From Achromobacter ruhlandii (lineage in GTDB: Bacteria; Pseudomonadota; Gammaproteobacteria; Burkholderiales; Burkholderiaceae_B), in NCBI RefSeq assembly GCF_902859695.1, contig NZ_CADIJL010000001.1:186001-250000 (forward strand): DNA of 64,000 bases. The letters are read 5' to 3'. Shown piece by piece: positions 47,526-55,763 of the stretch. A program made the translations under genes and the position numbers. Each line of letters begins with the position of its first letter. Within the stretch, counting starts at the first letter, position 1. Below the pieces are notes generated by a model, which was not told the origin of the DNA, ran no database searches, and saw only the letters and a list, made by a program, of their open reading frames with translations.

Positions 47526-48299
47526 ATGGTCGATCGCAGCGCCGAGCCTTGGTATCCGACTGCCGCGTACCTGTACGCGCTGCATTTGGACGACCTCGCG
47601 CTCGCCTGGGAATACCTGCGCAGGCATCCCGACTACCGGCTCGACTGGCTGCGCCGTCATCGCCGGCCGCAGGCGGCACAGGACGCGGCGCATCGCTGGG
47701 GCTTGCGCCTTCTGGAAGACCCGGTGCTGGATGTGCGCGACGCGCATCCAGCCTGGCTGCCCGGCCACGCTGCCGTGGTGCAGCTCTATCCCGACGCCGA
47801 CCCGCCGCTCGATGCGGCGGTCTTTGCGTTCTGGCACATCCCTGGGCACAAGCAACTGCTGCATGACGGCAAAGGGCTGGCGCTGATCGCGCGCAGCCCT
47901 GGCCGATGCGTGCGCTTCGTGCTGGCGCCCGGCCTGGAGGACGGCATGGCTGTCGCCTATGCCCACCGCGGCGGCGCTGCCGCGCCGGTGCATGGGCATC
48001 TGCCCAGCTCCGACATGGCCGATACGAAGCCCCGGCCGACACTCGCCGCGCTGCTGGAACTGCACACCTTGCAGGCGCTCGACGCAGCCCTGGCGGGCGC
48101 GTCCTTGCGCGAAATCGCCGAAGGGCTGTTCGGCGCCGATGCCGTGGCGGCCGACTGGCACGCCGACGGTGATCTGCGCGCCCGCGTGCGCCGTCTGGTA
48201 CGGCGCGGCGATGCGCTGATGCGCGGCGGCTATCGCCGCCTAGCACAGCTTGCGCCGCTTGAGAAGGGACGTTTTGCAGCCGACGCAAAACGTCCCTGA
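47526..48299 (+). CDS. DUF2285 (DUF6499-type) regulatory protein
   Basis: 257 residues. The N-terminal block PTAAYLYALHLDDLALAWEYLRRHPDYR is the DUF6499/transcriptional-regulator segment. The C-terminal block LREIAEGLFGADAVAADWHADGDLRARVRRLVRRGDALMRGGYR is DUF2285. Such proteins sit next to AlpA-like and repA genes in Tn4371-like and other proteobacterial ICEs. Probable DNA-binding regulator. The final residues GRFAADAKRP overlap a CGTTTTGC dyad near the stop (48270-48295). Confidence 0.87.
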   Translation: MVDRSAEPWYPTAAYLYALHLDDLALAWEYLRRHPDYRLDWLRRHRRPQAAQDAAHRWGLRLLEDPVLDVRDAHPAWLPGHAAVVQLYPDADPPLDAAVFAFWHIPGHKQLLHDGKGLALIARSPGRCVRFVLAPGLEDGMAVAYAHRGGAAAPVHGHLPSSDMADTKPRPTLAALLELHTLQALDAALAGASLREIAEGLFGADAVAADWHADGDLRARVRRLVRRGDALMRGGYRRLAQLAPLEKGRFAADAKRP

Positions 48300-48382
48300 T
48301 CGAAAACCCCTCGCTTCTTGAGACTGCCTCCATCCGGTCGCGCTGTGTGGCTGGTCGTTTTCAACCGATGGAGGTTCACACC

Positions 48383-48664
48383 ATGCGTCCCGCTCCCTTG
48401 CGGCCTGCCGCCACTGTCTCGACCGCTGCCGCGCAGCCGCAGCGTTACCTCACCAACGACGAAGCCGCCGAGTACCTGCGCCTGTCGCCGCGCACGCTGG
48501 AAAAGCAGCGCGTGATCGGCGGCGGCCCACGCTTTCGCAAGTTCGGCCGGCGCGTCATGTACGCCGTGGCCGACCTCGATGCTTGGGCCGCCGACCGCAG
48601 CTTCGAGACGACTTCCGATCCCGAGTACGCCGAGCACCACTCGGCGGACAGCCGTGCGCGCTGA
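48383..48664 (+). CDS. AlpA/excisionase-like HTH protein
   Basis: 93 residues from ATG 48383. MerR-type HTH_17 domain: RYLTNDEAAEYLRLSPRTLEKQRVIGGGPRFRKFGRRVMYAVADLDAWAADRS. This family includes AlpA regulators and excisionases, so it may direct ICE excision or control repA. It lies 26 bases before repA. Confidence 0.9.
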   Translation: MRPAPLRPAATVSTAAAQPQRYLTNDEAAEYLRLSPRTLEKQRVIGGGPRFRKFGRRVMYAVADLDAWAADRSFETTSDPEYAEHHSADSRAR

Positions 48665-48690
48665 TCGCTGGCGCGCGTCAGGCCATCGTC

Positions 48691-49548
48691 ATGTCCAGCC
48701 CCGCGCTGCCCGTGCGGCAGCGGCCGATGCAAGAGCGCGAACAGCTCGACCTGTTCCGCGCCTTGCCGGGCGACATGGCGCCGCGCGACAGCCAGGACTT
48801 GATGGCCTTTCCGTTCTTCTCGCTGGCGAAGTCTCGGCGCGTTGCGCCAATCGACTTCCGGGCCGGCAACGTCACGATCCGCGTGGAGGGCACAGCCGAG
48901 CACGGCATCGCCACGATTTGGGATGCCGACATTCTGATCTGGGCCGCCAGCCAGATCGTGGAAGCGCGCGACGCGGGCCTGCGCCCGTCGCGGCTGATGC
49001 AGGCCACGCCCTACGAGATCCTGCGCTTCATCGGGCGCGGCACGTCGCTGCGCGACTACCAGCGCCTCAAAGCGGCCTTGGATCGCCTGCAATCGACCAC
49101 CGTGGCCACGTCCATCCGCGAGACGACAGGCCGGCGCCTGCATCGGTTCTCATGGATCAACGAATGGAAGGAACTGGCCGATGCCAGCGGCACGCCGCTG
49201 GGCATCGAGCTGATCCTGCCGGACTGGTTCTATGCGGGCGTGATCGACGCCGCCCTGGTGCTGACCATCGACCCGGCGTATTTCCGATTGACCGGCGGCA
49301 TCGAGCGGTGGCTGTACCGCCTGGTGCGCAAGCACGGCGGCAGGCAGGAACACGGCTGGCAGTTCGACTTTCAGCACCTGTACCGCAAATCGGGCAGCGT
49401 GGCGCGCTACTACGACTTCGCCGCCGACCTGCGGGCATTGGTCGCGCGGCAGTCCTTGCCCGGCTACCACTTGGGCATCGAGCACGTATCCGGGCTTTCG
49501 TCGCCGCTGCTCACGTTCCGGCCCGTGCCGTCCACGGCACGGGGATAA
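48691..49548 (+). CDS. repA: RepA-type replication initiator of the ICE
   Basis: 285 residues from ATG 48691. Replication initiator protein A family (plasmid RepA, pfam RPA): MAFPFFSLAKSRRVAPIDFRAGNVTIRVEGT, HGIATIWDADILIWAASQI, PYEILRFIGRGTS, RLKAALDRLQSTTVATSI, KEHGGRQ-like C-terminal winged helix (LYRKSGSVARYYDFAADL). An iteron array follows within 25 bases of the stop, exactly where such an initiator would bind. It indicates autonomous replication after excision. Confidence 0.92.
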   Translation: MSSPALPVRQRPMQEREQLDLFRALPGDMAPRDSQDLMAFPFFSLAKSRRVAPIDFRAGNVTIRVEGTAEHGIATIWDADILIWAASQIVEARDAGLRPSRLMQATPYEILRFIGRGTSLRDYQRLKAALDRLQSTTVATSIRETTGRRLHRFSWINEWKELADASGTPLGIELILPDWFYAGVIDAALVLTIDPAYFRLTGGIERWLYRLVRKHGGRQEHGWQFDFQHLYRKSGSVARYYDFAADLRALVARQSLPGYHLGIEHVSGLSSPLLTFRPVPSTARG

Positions 49549-49559
49549 GTGCGGGAGAG

Positions 49560-49745
49560 CCTGTGGACGGACTCGTGCTATCAGGCAACAGAAGTATCGT
49601 GCTATCAGGCAACGAACTATCGTGCTATCAGGCAACAAAATCGGCCGCAAACCCGCGCCAGCACTGGGTTTGCGCGCCCTCTAACTTCCCTAACTTAATT
49701 TCTCTAACTTTTAGTAGGGAAACGCCGCTGCGGTGGATAACCGCC
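49560..49745 (+). other. Candidate origin of replication: iterons, AT-rich repeats and a DnaA-box-like site
   Basis: Three direct copies of the 17-mer TCGTGCTATCAGGCAAC at 49573-49589, 49597-49613 and 49620-49636 (period 24 and 23, about two helical turns). Sixty bases on, CTAACTT repeats three times at 49681-49687, 49690-49696 and 49704-49710 in a locally AT-rich run, like a DNA-unwinding element. GGTGGATAA at 49732-49740 matches a DnaA box at eight of nine positions. The placing between repA and parA is that of an iteron plasmid oriV. Confidence 0.85.
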
Positions 49746-49801
49746 ACGCGGCCATCAACGCAGCAGCAACAGCCGGGCTTTCCAACATGGAGGGCCAAGC
49801 C

Positions 49802-50440
49802 ATGATCGTCGCGCTACTCAACCAGAAAGGCGGCGTGGGCAAGACCACGCTCGCCACCCACATCGCTGGCGAACTGGCAATGCGCGGCCAGCACGTCGTG
49901 CTGCTGGACGCCGACCCGCAGGGTTCATCACTGGACTGGACGCAACGCAGAAGCCAGCAAGGCTTGCCACGGCTGTTCAGCGCCGTGGGCCTCGCACGCG
50001 AGACGCTGCATCAGGAAGCGCCAGAGCTGGCACGCCGCGCCGATCACGTCGTCATCGACGGCCCGCCGCGCATCGCCGCCTTGGCGCGCTCCGCGCTGCT
50101 GGCGGCCGAGCGCGTGCTGATCCCGGTGCAACCCAGCCCCTACGACTTGTGGGCCAGCGCCGAGATGGTGGCGCTGATCCGCGAGGCGCAAGTCTTTCGG
50201 CCTGCGCTGCGCGCGGCCTTCGTCATCAACCGGCGTGTCAGTACCACCGTGATCGGGCGCGAAGCACGCCAGGCGCTCGCCGACCAGCCGCTTCCTGCGC
50301 TGCGCGCGGAAGTGCATCAGCGCATCGTGTTCGCCGACAGCGTGGCCGCTGGCCGGCTTGCACGCGAGACGGCACCGGACAGCGCCGCCGCCCGTGAAAT
50401 CACCGTCCTGGTGGACGAACTGCTGCGGTGGACGACATGA
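49802..50440 (+). CDS. parA: ParA-type partition ATPase
   Basis: 212 residues from ATG 49802, with SD GGAGGG upstream. Deviant Walker A KGGVGKTT at 9-16 with the signature Lys, VVLLDADPQGSSLDW (Walker A'), HVVIDGPPRIAALARSAL (Walker B), LIPVQPSPYDLWASAEM. Short MinD/ParA-like plasmid type (ParA type Ib length). It should segregate the excised ICE circle. The stop overlaps the next small gene (ATGA). Confidence 0.95.
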   Translation: MIVALLNQKGGVGKTTLATHIAGELAMRGQHVVLLDADPQGSSLDWTQRRSQQGLPRLFSAVGLARETLHQEAPELARRADHVVIDGPPRIAALARSALLAAERVLIPVQPSPYDLWASAEMVALIREAQVFRPALRAAFVINRRVSTTVIGREARQALADQPLPALRAEVHQRIVFADSVAAGRLARETAPDSAAAREITVLVDELLRWTT

Positions 50441-50721
50441 CAGCGAAGCCACCACCGAACGGCAAGCGCGCAGCAAAGCGCGTCGGCATAGGCGCGCGTC
50501 CGCCCGCGAATCCGCACGCTGAAGCGTGGATTCGGCAAGGCGACGCCGATGCGCTGGGCAAGGGCGACCTCTACACCGCCCGCCTCACGCTCGACATCAC
50601 GCCCGCCATGCGGGCGCGCATCAAGGTATCGGCCTTCACGCAAGGCGTGACCGTGGCCGACCTGCTGCGCGGCCTGCTGGAGCGGGAGTTTTCCGAGAAC
50701 CGCAGGGAGAACACACCATGA
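50437..50721 (+). CDS. Small ParA-partner-like protein
   Basis: 94 residues from ATG 50437, overlapping the parA stop by four bases. Basic N-terminus (KPPPNGKRAAKRVG), C-terminal YTARLTLDITPAMRARIKVSAFTQGVTVADLLRGLLEREF that looks like a ribbon-helix-helix fold. Coupling to parA and this fold suggest a ParG-like centromere-binding partner; this is an inference from context. The stop overlaps DUF2840 by ATGA. Confidence 0.65.
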   Translation: MTAKPPPNGKRAAKRVGIGARPPANPHAEAWIRQGDADALGKGDLYTARLTLDITPAMRARIKVSAFTQGVTVADLLRGLLEREFSENRRENTP

Positions 50722-51275
50722 CCGCATCCACTGCACCTGCTGCCGCGCCTGCCGCTGGCGCGGCCACGGCTGCGCCACAGCCATCATTCAGCGCGCCTTC
50801 CGGCCAGCCCGCCAGCGCGCCGCTGACGCGCGTGGCGCTGGCCTACATCGAGGCCCGTTTCAAGCTCTACCTGCGCTTCGGCGAACCCGCGCGCACGCAC
50901 CAGCTCGACCGCTGGCGGCGTAGCGCGGTGTTCCTGCCGGGTGCGGTGTTCTGCCGCGTGCGCTGGCAGTCCAACGATTTCGGCACCGTGCGCTGGCAGC
51001 TCATGGTGATGCAGGCTTGCACGCCGCTGGACGGCGCGCAGCGCATCCCCGGCGTGCAGCCGGGCGCGCGCCTGCTGCTGCACGCCGAGGGCGACGGGCA
51101 AGTGCGCGCCGTGCTGGAGCGCATCGACGCCATCGAGGCGCTGGGCATCGCAGCCATCGCCGTCTCGCCCGCGTACTGGCGCACGCTCGCCAACCGGCTT
51201 GCTGCGCGCCTGCCGCTGCCCGAATACACCACCGAGCGGCACGCCGCCTGGCTGACCGGGAGGGCGCTGCCATGA
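50718..51275 (+). CDS. DUF2840 protein
   Basis: 185 residues, DUF2840: LTRVALAYIEARFKLYLRFGEPARTHQLDRWRRSAVFLPGAVFCRVRWQSNDFGTVRWQLMVMQA, and GDGQVRAVLERIDAIEALGIAAIAVSPAYWRTLANRL. Ala/Pro-rich N-terminus. A conserved neighbour of traF in Tn4371-like ICEs; role unknown. Overlaps both neighbours by four bases, which fixes its ends. Confidence 0.88.
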   Translation: MTASTAPAAAPAAGAATAAPQPSFSAPSGQPASAPLTRVALAYIEARFKLYLRFGEPARTHQLDRWRRSAVFLPGAVFCRVRWQSNDFGTVRWQLMVMQACTPLDGAQRIPGVQPGARLLLHAEGDGQVRAVLERIDAIEALGIAAIAVSPAYWRTLANRLAARLPLPEYTTERHAAWLTGRALP

Positions 51276-51871
51276 CCGCCGTTTCCACTGGCGGCACTGC
51301 GCCGCGTCCTCGCTCGCACACCCGCTCACGCTTGCGCGCTCGCATCGTGCTCGCGGGCCTCGCCGCCTGCGGCCTCGCTGCGCTGGCCTGGGCGTCCTTC
51401 GTTCATCCGCTGCCGCGCCTGATCTACAACCCGTCCGACAGCGTGGCGGTCGGCTGGTATCGCATCGACCCGTTCGACCCACGCACCGCCTCGCTGCCAC
51501 GTCCCTTGTCCGTGGACAGCATCGTGCTGGTGCCGCTGCCGACCACGGCCGCCGCACTCGCTGCGCAGCGCGGCTATCTGCCGGTGCGCGTGCCGCTGCT
51601 CAAACGTGTAGGCGCAGTCGCGCCGCAGCACGTTTGCGTTTTCGATGCGCTGGTGTGGATCGACGGCGTGCCGGTGGCTGCCGTTCGGCCCGCCGACCGG
51701 CTGGGCCGCCCGCTGCCATCCTGGCCGCAGTGCCGGCAGCTTCGGCCTGGCGAACTGTTCCTTCTCAGTGTGACCAATCCGGCGTCGTTCGACAGCCGGT
51801 ATTTCGGGCCGGTCAGCGCATCTGCCGTGATCGGCGTCGCGCGCCCGATCTGGCTGGAGGCCCACCCATGA
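51272..51871 (+). CDS. traF: TraF-type S26 signal peptidase
   Basis: 199 residues with one N-terminal membrane helix (VLAGLAACGLAALAWASF). S26 family motifs: RLIYNPSDSVAVGWYRI with the nucleophile Ser in DSVAVG, and LLKRVGAVAPQHV with the general-base Lys. In IncP-type systems TraF cyclises the TrbC pilin. trbC is present at 63343, supporting that role. ATG overlaps DUF2840; the stop overlaps the next open frame. Confidence 0.9.
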   Translation: MTAVSTGGTAPRPRSHTRSRLRARIVLAGLAACGLAALAWASFVHPLPRLIYNPSDSVAVGWYRIDPFDPRTASLPRPLSVDSIVLVPLPTTAAALAAQRGYLPVRVPLLKRVGAVAPQHVCVFDALVWIDGVPVAAVRPADRLGRPLPSWPQCRQLRPGELFLLSVTNPASFDSRYFGPVSASAVIGVARPIWLEAHP

Positions 51872-52323
51872 TGGCCGCCGACTCACTGCACGTTGCCGTG
51901 CATCTTGTCGTGCCATCGGGCGTGCCGATCCCGTGGCTTTCCTCATGTCGTCGCGCGTGCCGTGCGAGCGCCGATCCTACGTATCGGGCGCCGCACTTCG
52001 CGCTGCCTTCCCATGTGCAGGCGTCTTGCCTCGAATGCGCCCGGCCTTTGGCCGTCGCTGCGTTCGCCGGCGCGCTGGCTGCTCGCGCAGCAACGCCGCC
52101 GGGCCGCCGCTGCCCGGAGCGTCAGCGAGGGGCAAAGGCGGAAGGCAAGACAAAAGTACGCGGCACCGGGCCGCGTCGAAAGCCAGTCTGCACGTGGGGT
52201 TGGCACGGCACGGAGCGGCTTCGCCGCCGTGCCGCGTGTGGTGCGAGGCCCACGCCAAGACAGGGCGGCCCGCGTGCTTCGCACGCCGGGGCACGCCCCA
52301 GCTTTCATGGAACGCAGCCATGA
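51868..52323 (+). other. Coupled open frame / candidate oriT region between traF and the relaxase
   Basis: A 151-codon frame begins MMAADSLHVAVHLVVPSG with its ATG overlapping the traF stop (ATGA). It ends in a TGA overlapping the relaxase ATG (ATGA). The geometry suggests a gene, but the Arg/Cys/Pro-rich sequence has no known domain. The same DNA holds strong hairpins: 52206-52219/52223-52234, GCGTGC-TTC-GCACGC (52272-52286) and GGGG-CACG-CCCC (52288-52299). Immediately before a relaxase this is also where oriT is expected. Both readings are open. Confidence 0.45.
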
Positions 52324-54302
52324 GCGACCGCCGCGATGACGATTTCCGCGTGCGCCCCAGCGCCCCGAAGAACCGGGGCAAGGGACAGGGGCAGAGCTTC
52401 GTTTCCAAGGTGCTCAAGCAGACCGGCAAGGCCAGCGGCGGGAAGTCCTCGGTGCGCCGTCCTGGCGCGACGGGTGGCACCGGCCAGCGGCCCGGCTCGC
52501 GCCTGGGGCGCGGCCATACGGCGGCGCGCTTCGCGGACGCGAAGCTGACGCCCATGTCCCGGCGCGTGACCATCAAGACGCTGCTGGTGAATCACCAGCG
52601 GGCCAGCCCGCAGTCGCTCGCCAAGCACCTGCGCTACATCGAGCGCGACGGTGTGGGACGCGACGGTGAACCGGGTCAAGCCTACGGAGCGCAGACAGAC
52701 GTGGCCGACCTCGACGCCTTCAAGGAACGCTGCGCCGACGACCGGCACCATTTCCGCTTCATCCTCTCGCCCGAGGATGGCGCGGAGCTGGAAGACCTGC
52801 GCACCTACACGAGGCACCTCATGGGCCGCATGGAGGCCGACCTGGGCACGGGCCTCGATTGGGTGGCCGTGAACCACTTGAACACCGACAACCCGCACAC
52901 GCACATCGTCGTGCGCGGGCGCGACGACACCGGCAAAGACCTCATCATCGCGGGCGACTACATCGCCGACGGCTTCCGCCACCGCGCCGCCGAACTGGCG
53001 ACCGAGTGGCTGGGGCCGCGCACTGAGCTGGAGATCCAGCAGACCTTGCAGCGCGAGGTGGAGCAAGAGCGGTGGACGAGTCTGGATCGCACCTTGAAGC
53101 GCGAGGCCGGCGACGATGGCCTGGTGCATGTCGAACGGCTCAACGAACCTCGCTTGCAGCGCCAACGCCTGTTGCTGATCGGCCGCCTGCAACGCTTGCA
53201 GCGCCTGGGCCTGGCCGACGAGACGCAGCCCGGCTCCTGGGCCATCCATGCCGATGCCGAGAAGACCTTGCGCGCCTTGGGCGAGCGCGGCGACATTATC
53301 CGCACCATGCAGCGGGCCATGAGCGGCCAGCCGCGCGAGCTGGCGGTGTTCGAGCCGGGCGAGGATGGCCGCACCATCGTCGGCCGCGTGGCCGCGAAGG
53401 GGCTGGCCGACGAACTGCACGACCGGGGCTATCTGGTCATCGACGGCGTGGACGGCAAGGCCCACTACGTCGCGCTCAACGCCCGCGACGAGTTGGCGAA
53501 CTATCCGACCGGGGCCGTGGTGGAGGTGAAGGGATCGGCCGACGTGCGCGCGGCCGACAGGAACATTGCCGCGCTGGCGAGCGATGGCCTGTACCGCACC
53601 GACCACCACCTGGCCGTGACACAGGGCCAGGCCGTCCCCGGACGCGATCCGCAGGAAGTTGTGGCGGCCCATGTCCGCAGGCTGGAAGCCCTACGCCGGG
53701 CGGGCATCGTGGAGCGCGTAGCCGAGGGGCTATGGAAGGTGCCGGGCGACCTGCCCGAGCAGGGCCGCCGCTACGACGCGCAGCGCCTGGGCGGCGTGGC
53801 CGTGGAGCTGAAATCGCACCTGCCCATCGAGCGGCAGGCGCGCGTGATCGGGGCCACCTGGCTTGACCAACAGTTGATCGGCGGCGGCACTGGCCTGGGC
53901 GACCTGGGGTTTGGCGGCGAGGCCAAGCAGGCGATGCAGCAGCGCGCCGACTTCCTCGCCGAACAAGGGCTGGCCGAGCGGCGCGGGCAGCGCGTGATCC
54001 TGGCGCGCAACCTGCTGGGCACGCTGCGCAACCGGGAACTGGCACAGGCCGCGAAGGCCATTGCTGCTGATACCGGCCTGGAGCATCGCCCGGTCGCCGA
54101 CGGGCAGCGCGTGGCCGGAATCTACCGGCGCTCCGTCATGCTCGCCAGCGGGCGCTACGCGATGCTCGATGACGGCATGGGATTCAGTCTGGTGCCGTGG
54201 AAGCCGGTGATCGAACAACGCTTGGGGCAGCAGCTTGCCGCCACGGTGCGCGGCGGTAGGGTGTCGTGGGAGATTGGGCGGCAGCGAGGATTCGGGCGAT
54301 AA
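52320..54302 (+). CDS. VirD2-like relaxase (DUF3363 type)
   Basis: 660 residues. N-terminal basic linker, then the relaxase domain at about 80-330: VTIKTLLVNHQRASPQSLAKHLRYIERDG (with candidate nicking Tyr106), RHHFRFILSPEDGAEL, and WVAVNHLNTDNPHTHIVVRG with the metal-binding His193 and His195. The C-terminal half is DUF3363. It should nick oriT and pilot the strand in conjugation (RlxS/TraI of Tn4371). It is followed by a convergent cargo gene 34 bases downstream. Confidence 0.93.
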   Translation: MSDRRDDDFRVRPSAPKNRGKGQGQSFVSKVLKQTGKASGGKSSVRRPGATGGTGQRPGSRLGRGHTAARFADAKLTPMSRRVTIKTLLVNHQRASPQSLAKHLRYIERDGVGRDGEPGQAYGAQTDVADLDAFKERCADDRHHFRFILSPEDGAELEDLRTYTRHLMGRMEADLGTGLDWVAVNHLNTDNPHTHIVVRGRDDTGKDLIIAGDYIADGFRHRAAELATEWLGPRTELEIQQTLQREVEQERWTSLDRTLKREAGDDGLVHVERLNEPRLQRQRLLLIGRLQRLQRLGLADETQPGSWAIHADAEKTLRALGERGDIIRTMQRAMSGQPRELAVFEPGEDGRTIVGRVAAKGLADELHDRGYLVIDGVDGKAHYVALNARDELANYPTGAVVEVKGSADVRAADRNIAALASDGLYRTDHHLAVTQGQAVPGRDPQEVVAAHVRRLEALRRAGIVERVAEGLWKVPGDLPEQGRRYDAQRLGGVAVELKSHLPIERQARVIGATWLDQQLIGGGTGLGDLGFGGEAKQAMQQRADFLAEQGLAERRGQRVILARNLLGTLRNRELAQAAKAIAADTGLEHRPVADGQRVAGIYRRSVMLASGRYAMLDDGMGFSLVPWKPVIEQRLGQQLAATVRGGRVSWEIGRQRGFGR

Positions 54303-54335
54303 CCAACCCCCAATTTCAGCTCTGCTACAGGACAG

Positions 54336-54968
54336 TTAAGGTTCAATGCGTACCTCTTGCCATCCCCAGCAGACCGGAATCACCATTGTCAGAATCAGTG
54401 CCATGCCACGTGCGTGTTTTGGCAAGGCTTCATTGAGGCGACTTGGGCCCATGCCATGTAGCAGTGCTGGCAGCAGTGCGTCACCTGCACGCCAATGCAC
54501 CCATAGTTGGCCCAACATCTGCAAAACGACGGCCAGCACCAAGACGGAGGCCAGTCCTTGGTGCCACGTGCGGGAGAACATGGCGGAAAAGGCCATTCCT
54601 AGCGCAAGCAATAGCACCAGTGCTCTGATGGCTAATCCTTGATGACCTGGGCCGAGCATTCTTAATGACCAAGGCGCCAGGGAACTGTGCCAATTCCAGC
54701 TTGCGCCCAACTGCGCTCGCACGGCTGCACCGCGCGGCCCGAACAGTGGCCATAGCACATGAAACAGGGCAAGCCAAGGCAACGCTACATCCAGGCTACG
54801 GTGAAACGTCTGCCACCGAAGCATGTCCACCGTCAGCCATGAGCCGAACGCCCCTACCAGAAGTAGCAACGGAGCGAGTCTTGTTTGTGCGTCCCAAAGA
54901 TAGACGGTATGAAAAGGCCATTCGGCAGGCGAGTCGGCGGGTTGTACGGAATCTGTCTGGCAACGCAT
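54336..54968 (-). CDS. Cytochrome b561-like membrane protein with missing haem ligands
   Basis: 210 residues, five hydrophobic segments. The start VYLWDAQTRLAPLLLLVGAFGSWLT aligns with b561-type proteins of the hydrogenase-cytochrome group (WD-x2-RL-HW, then SWLT), and TWHQGLASVLVLAVVLQMLGQLWVHWRAGDALL with their last haem helix. Expected His in RLFHW appears as RLAPL, and one in the last helix as LQM; two others (TWHQ, WVHW) remain. So it is probably a divergent, possibly haem-poor homologue. Family assignment is tentative. Minus strand, convergent with the relaxase. Confidence 0.55.
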   Translation of the reverse strand: MRCQTDSVQPADSPAEWPFHTVYLWDAQTRLAPLLLLVGAFGSWLTVDMLRWQTFHRSLDVALPWLALFHVLWPLFGPRGAAVRAQLGASWNWHSSLAPWSLRMLGPGHQGLAIRALVLLLALGMAFSAMFSRTWHQGLASVLVLAVVLQMLGQLWVHWRAGDALLPALLHGMGPSRLNEALPKHARGMALILTMVIPVCWGWQEVRIEP

Positions 54969-55496
54969 GTCGGCCCATGTCGGTTCTATGTTGGTCGGTC
55001 TTCACACCGACTCCGTACATGACAGATCGGCGAGGGCCTGCGGAATCGCAGGATCTGATGGTTAGATGCCCTTTAGGCTGTTCCATCCATCTTCTCGTAG
55101 CTCGACATCCTCGCTAGATCGACATCTGCGAGGAAGTCACACTTTCATGTTGCCGACAATGAGCTACGAGGTTCACGCCCTCAAGACAGGGGGTGAGGCG
55201 TACTCGGCTATTCGTGGTCAACCTGGCGACTGCCGACAAGCACACGATGTGCGCTCAGGGCGGAGTCACAGGGAAGAAGTAGCCGCAAGGAAGTGGCCGA
55301 CCAACCAAGGCAGGCTGATGCTTCCAAGACATACGACCGCAATGGGACATGACCCATTCTAGTGCTGGCATTGAACATGAGTCGCAGAACTCGGACATCG
55401 CCGAGCGGTCGCTAAGAAAGAGACCTTAGAAGCTACCAAGCGTCTGGGCAATCATCGGGAACGGCAGCAACCTAGCAAGAGACGCGCTGCCGGGAC
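54969..55496. other. Unassigned stretch between the b561-like gene and the sulP promoter
   Basis: 528 bases. Open frames here are short and have no recognisable domain. Base composition is less GC-rich than the ICE backbone. Probably the b561-like promoter plus remnant or regulatory DNA at the cargo junction. No insertion sequence ends or target duplications were found by eye. Confidence 0.35.
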
Positions 55497-55525
55497 TTGC
55501 TGCGGTGCGCAAAAGCAGTTACAAT
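55497..55525 (+). promoter_or_regulatory. Probable promoter of the sulP leader
   Basis: TTGCTG at 55497-55502, a 17-base spacer, and TACAAT at 55520-55525 (five of six). The predicted transcript start is near 55532, giving a leader of about 230 bases before sulP. Confidence 0.65.
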
Positions 55526-55531
55526 CCCCGC

Positions 55532-55763
55532 ACTACCCATCAGCACACAGCCACCTATTTGGAGCTCTTACCAGTGTAACTATCAGTCTCGCAGCGAGCC
55601 GCTTTTCTAATTTCAAACTTCGCTCGCACGAGGCTGTACGTTCGACTGGCTGTGTTTTGCCAGCCCTTACTTTTTGGGCTGTTCTCTATTCCGGGTTCGG
55701 AAAGAGGCATTCGCGCCTAGATCCGTTCCAGCCTGCGGCCGAGCCTGCCCCCGGAATAGATCA
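55532..55763 (+). ncRNA. Structured 5' leader of sulP (riboswitch-like candidate)
   Basis: Stem P1: ACACAGCCA (55545-55553) with TGGCTGTGT (55647-55655), nine perfect pairs enclosing 93 bases. Inside, GCGAGC (55594-55599) pairs with GCTCGC (55622-55627), with local alternatives. CTGGC (55646-55650) can instead pair with GCCAG (55659-55663), opening P1; AGCCC (55662-55666) with GGGCT (55676-55680) is a third option. A perfect 11-bp stem, 55685-55695 with 55750-55760, covers the SD (GGAA, 55753-55756). It competes with the hairpin TTCCG/CGGAA (55689-55702). It looks like ligand- or temperature-dependent translation control. No known riboswitch class was recognised. Confidence 0.65.

Noticed and set aside
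49573-49636. Short regularly spaced repeats as a CRISPR array
   Set aside because: Only three 17-bp copies with 6-7 bp gaps, next to repA; iterons fit, CRISPR does not.
55621-55662. tRNA or tmRNA 3' end (GTTCGAC ... GCCA)
   Set aside because: The T-arm stem does not pair and no acceptor stem partner is found.
55674-55763. TTG start 30 codons upstream of the chosen sulP start
   Set aside because: Lies inside the structured leader and adds residues unlike SulP N-termini.
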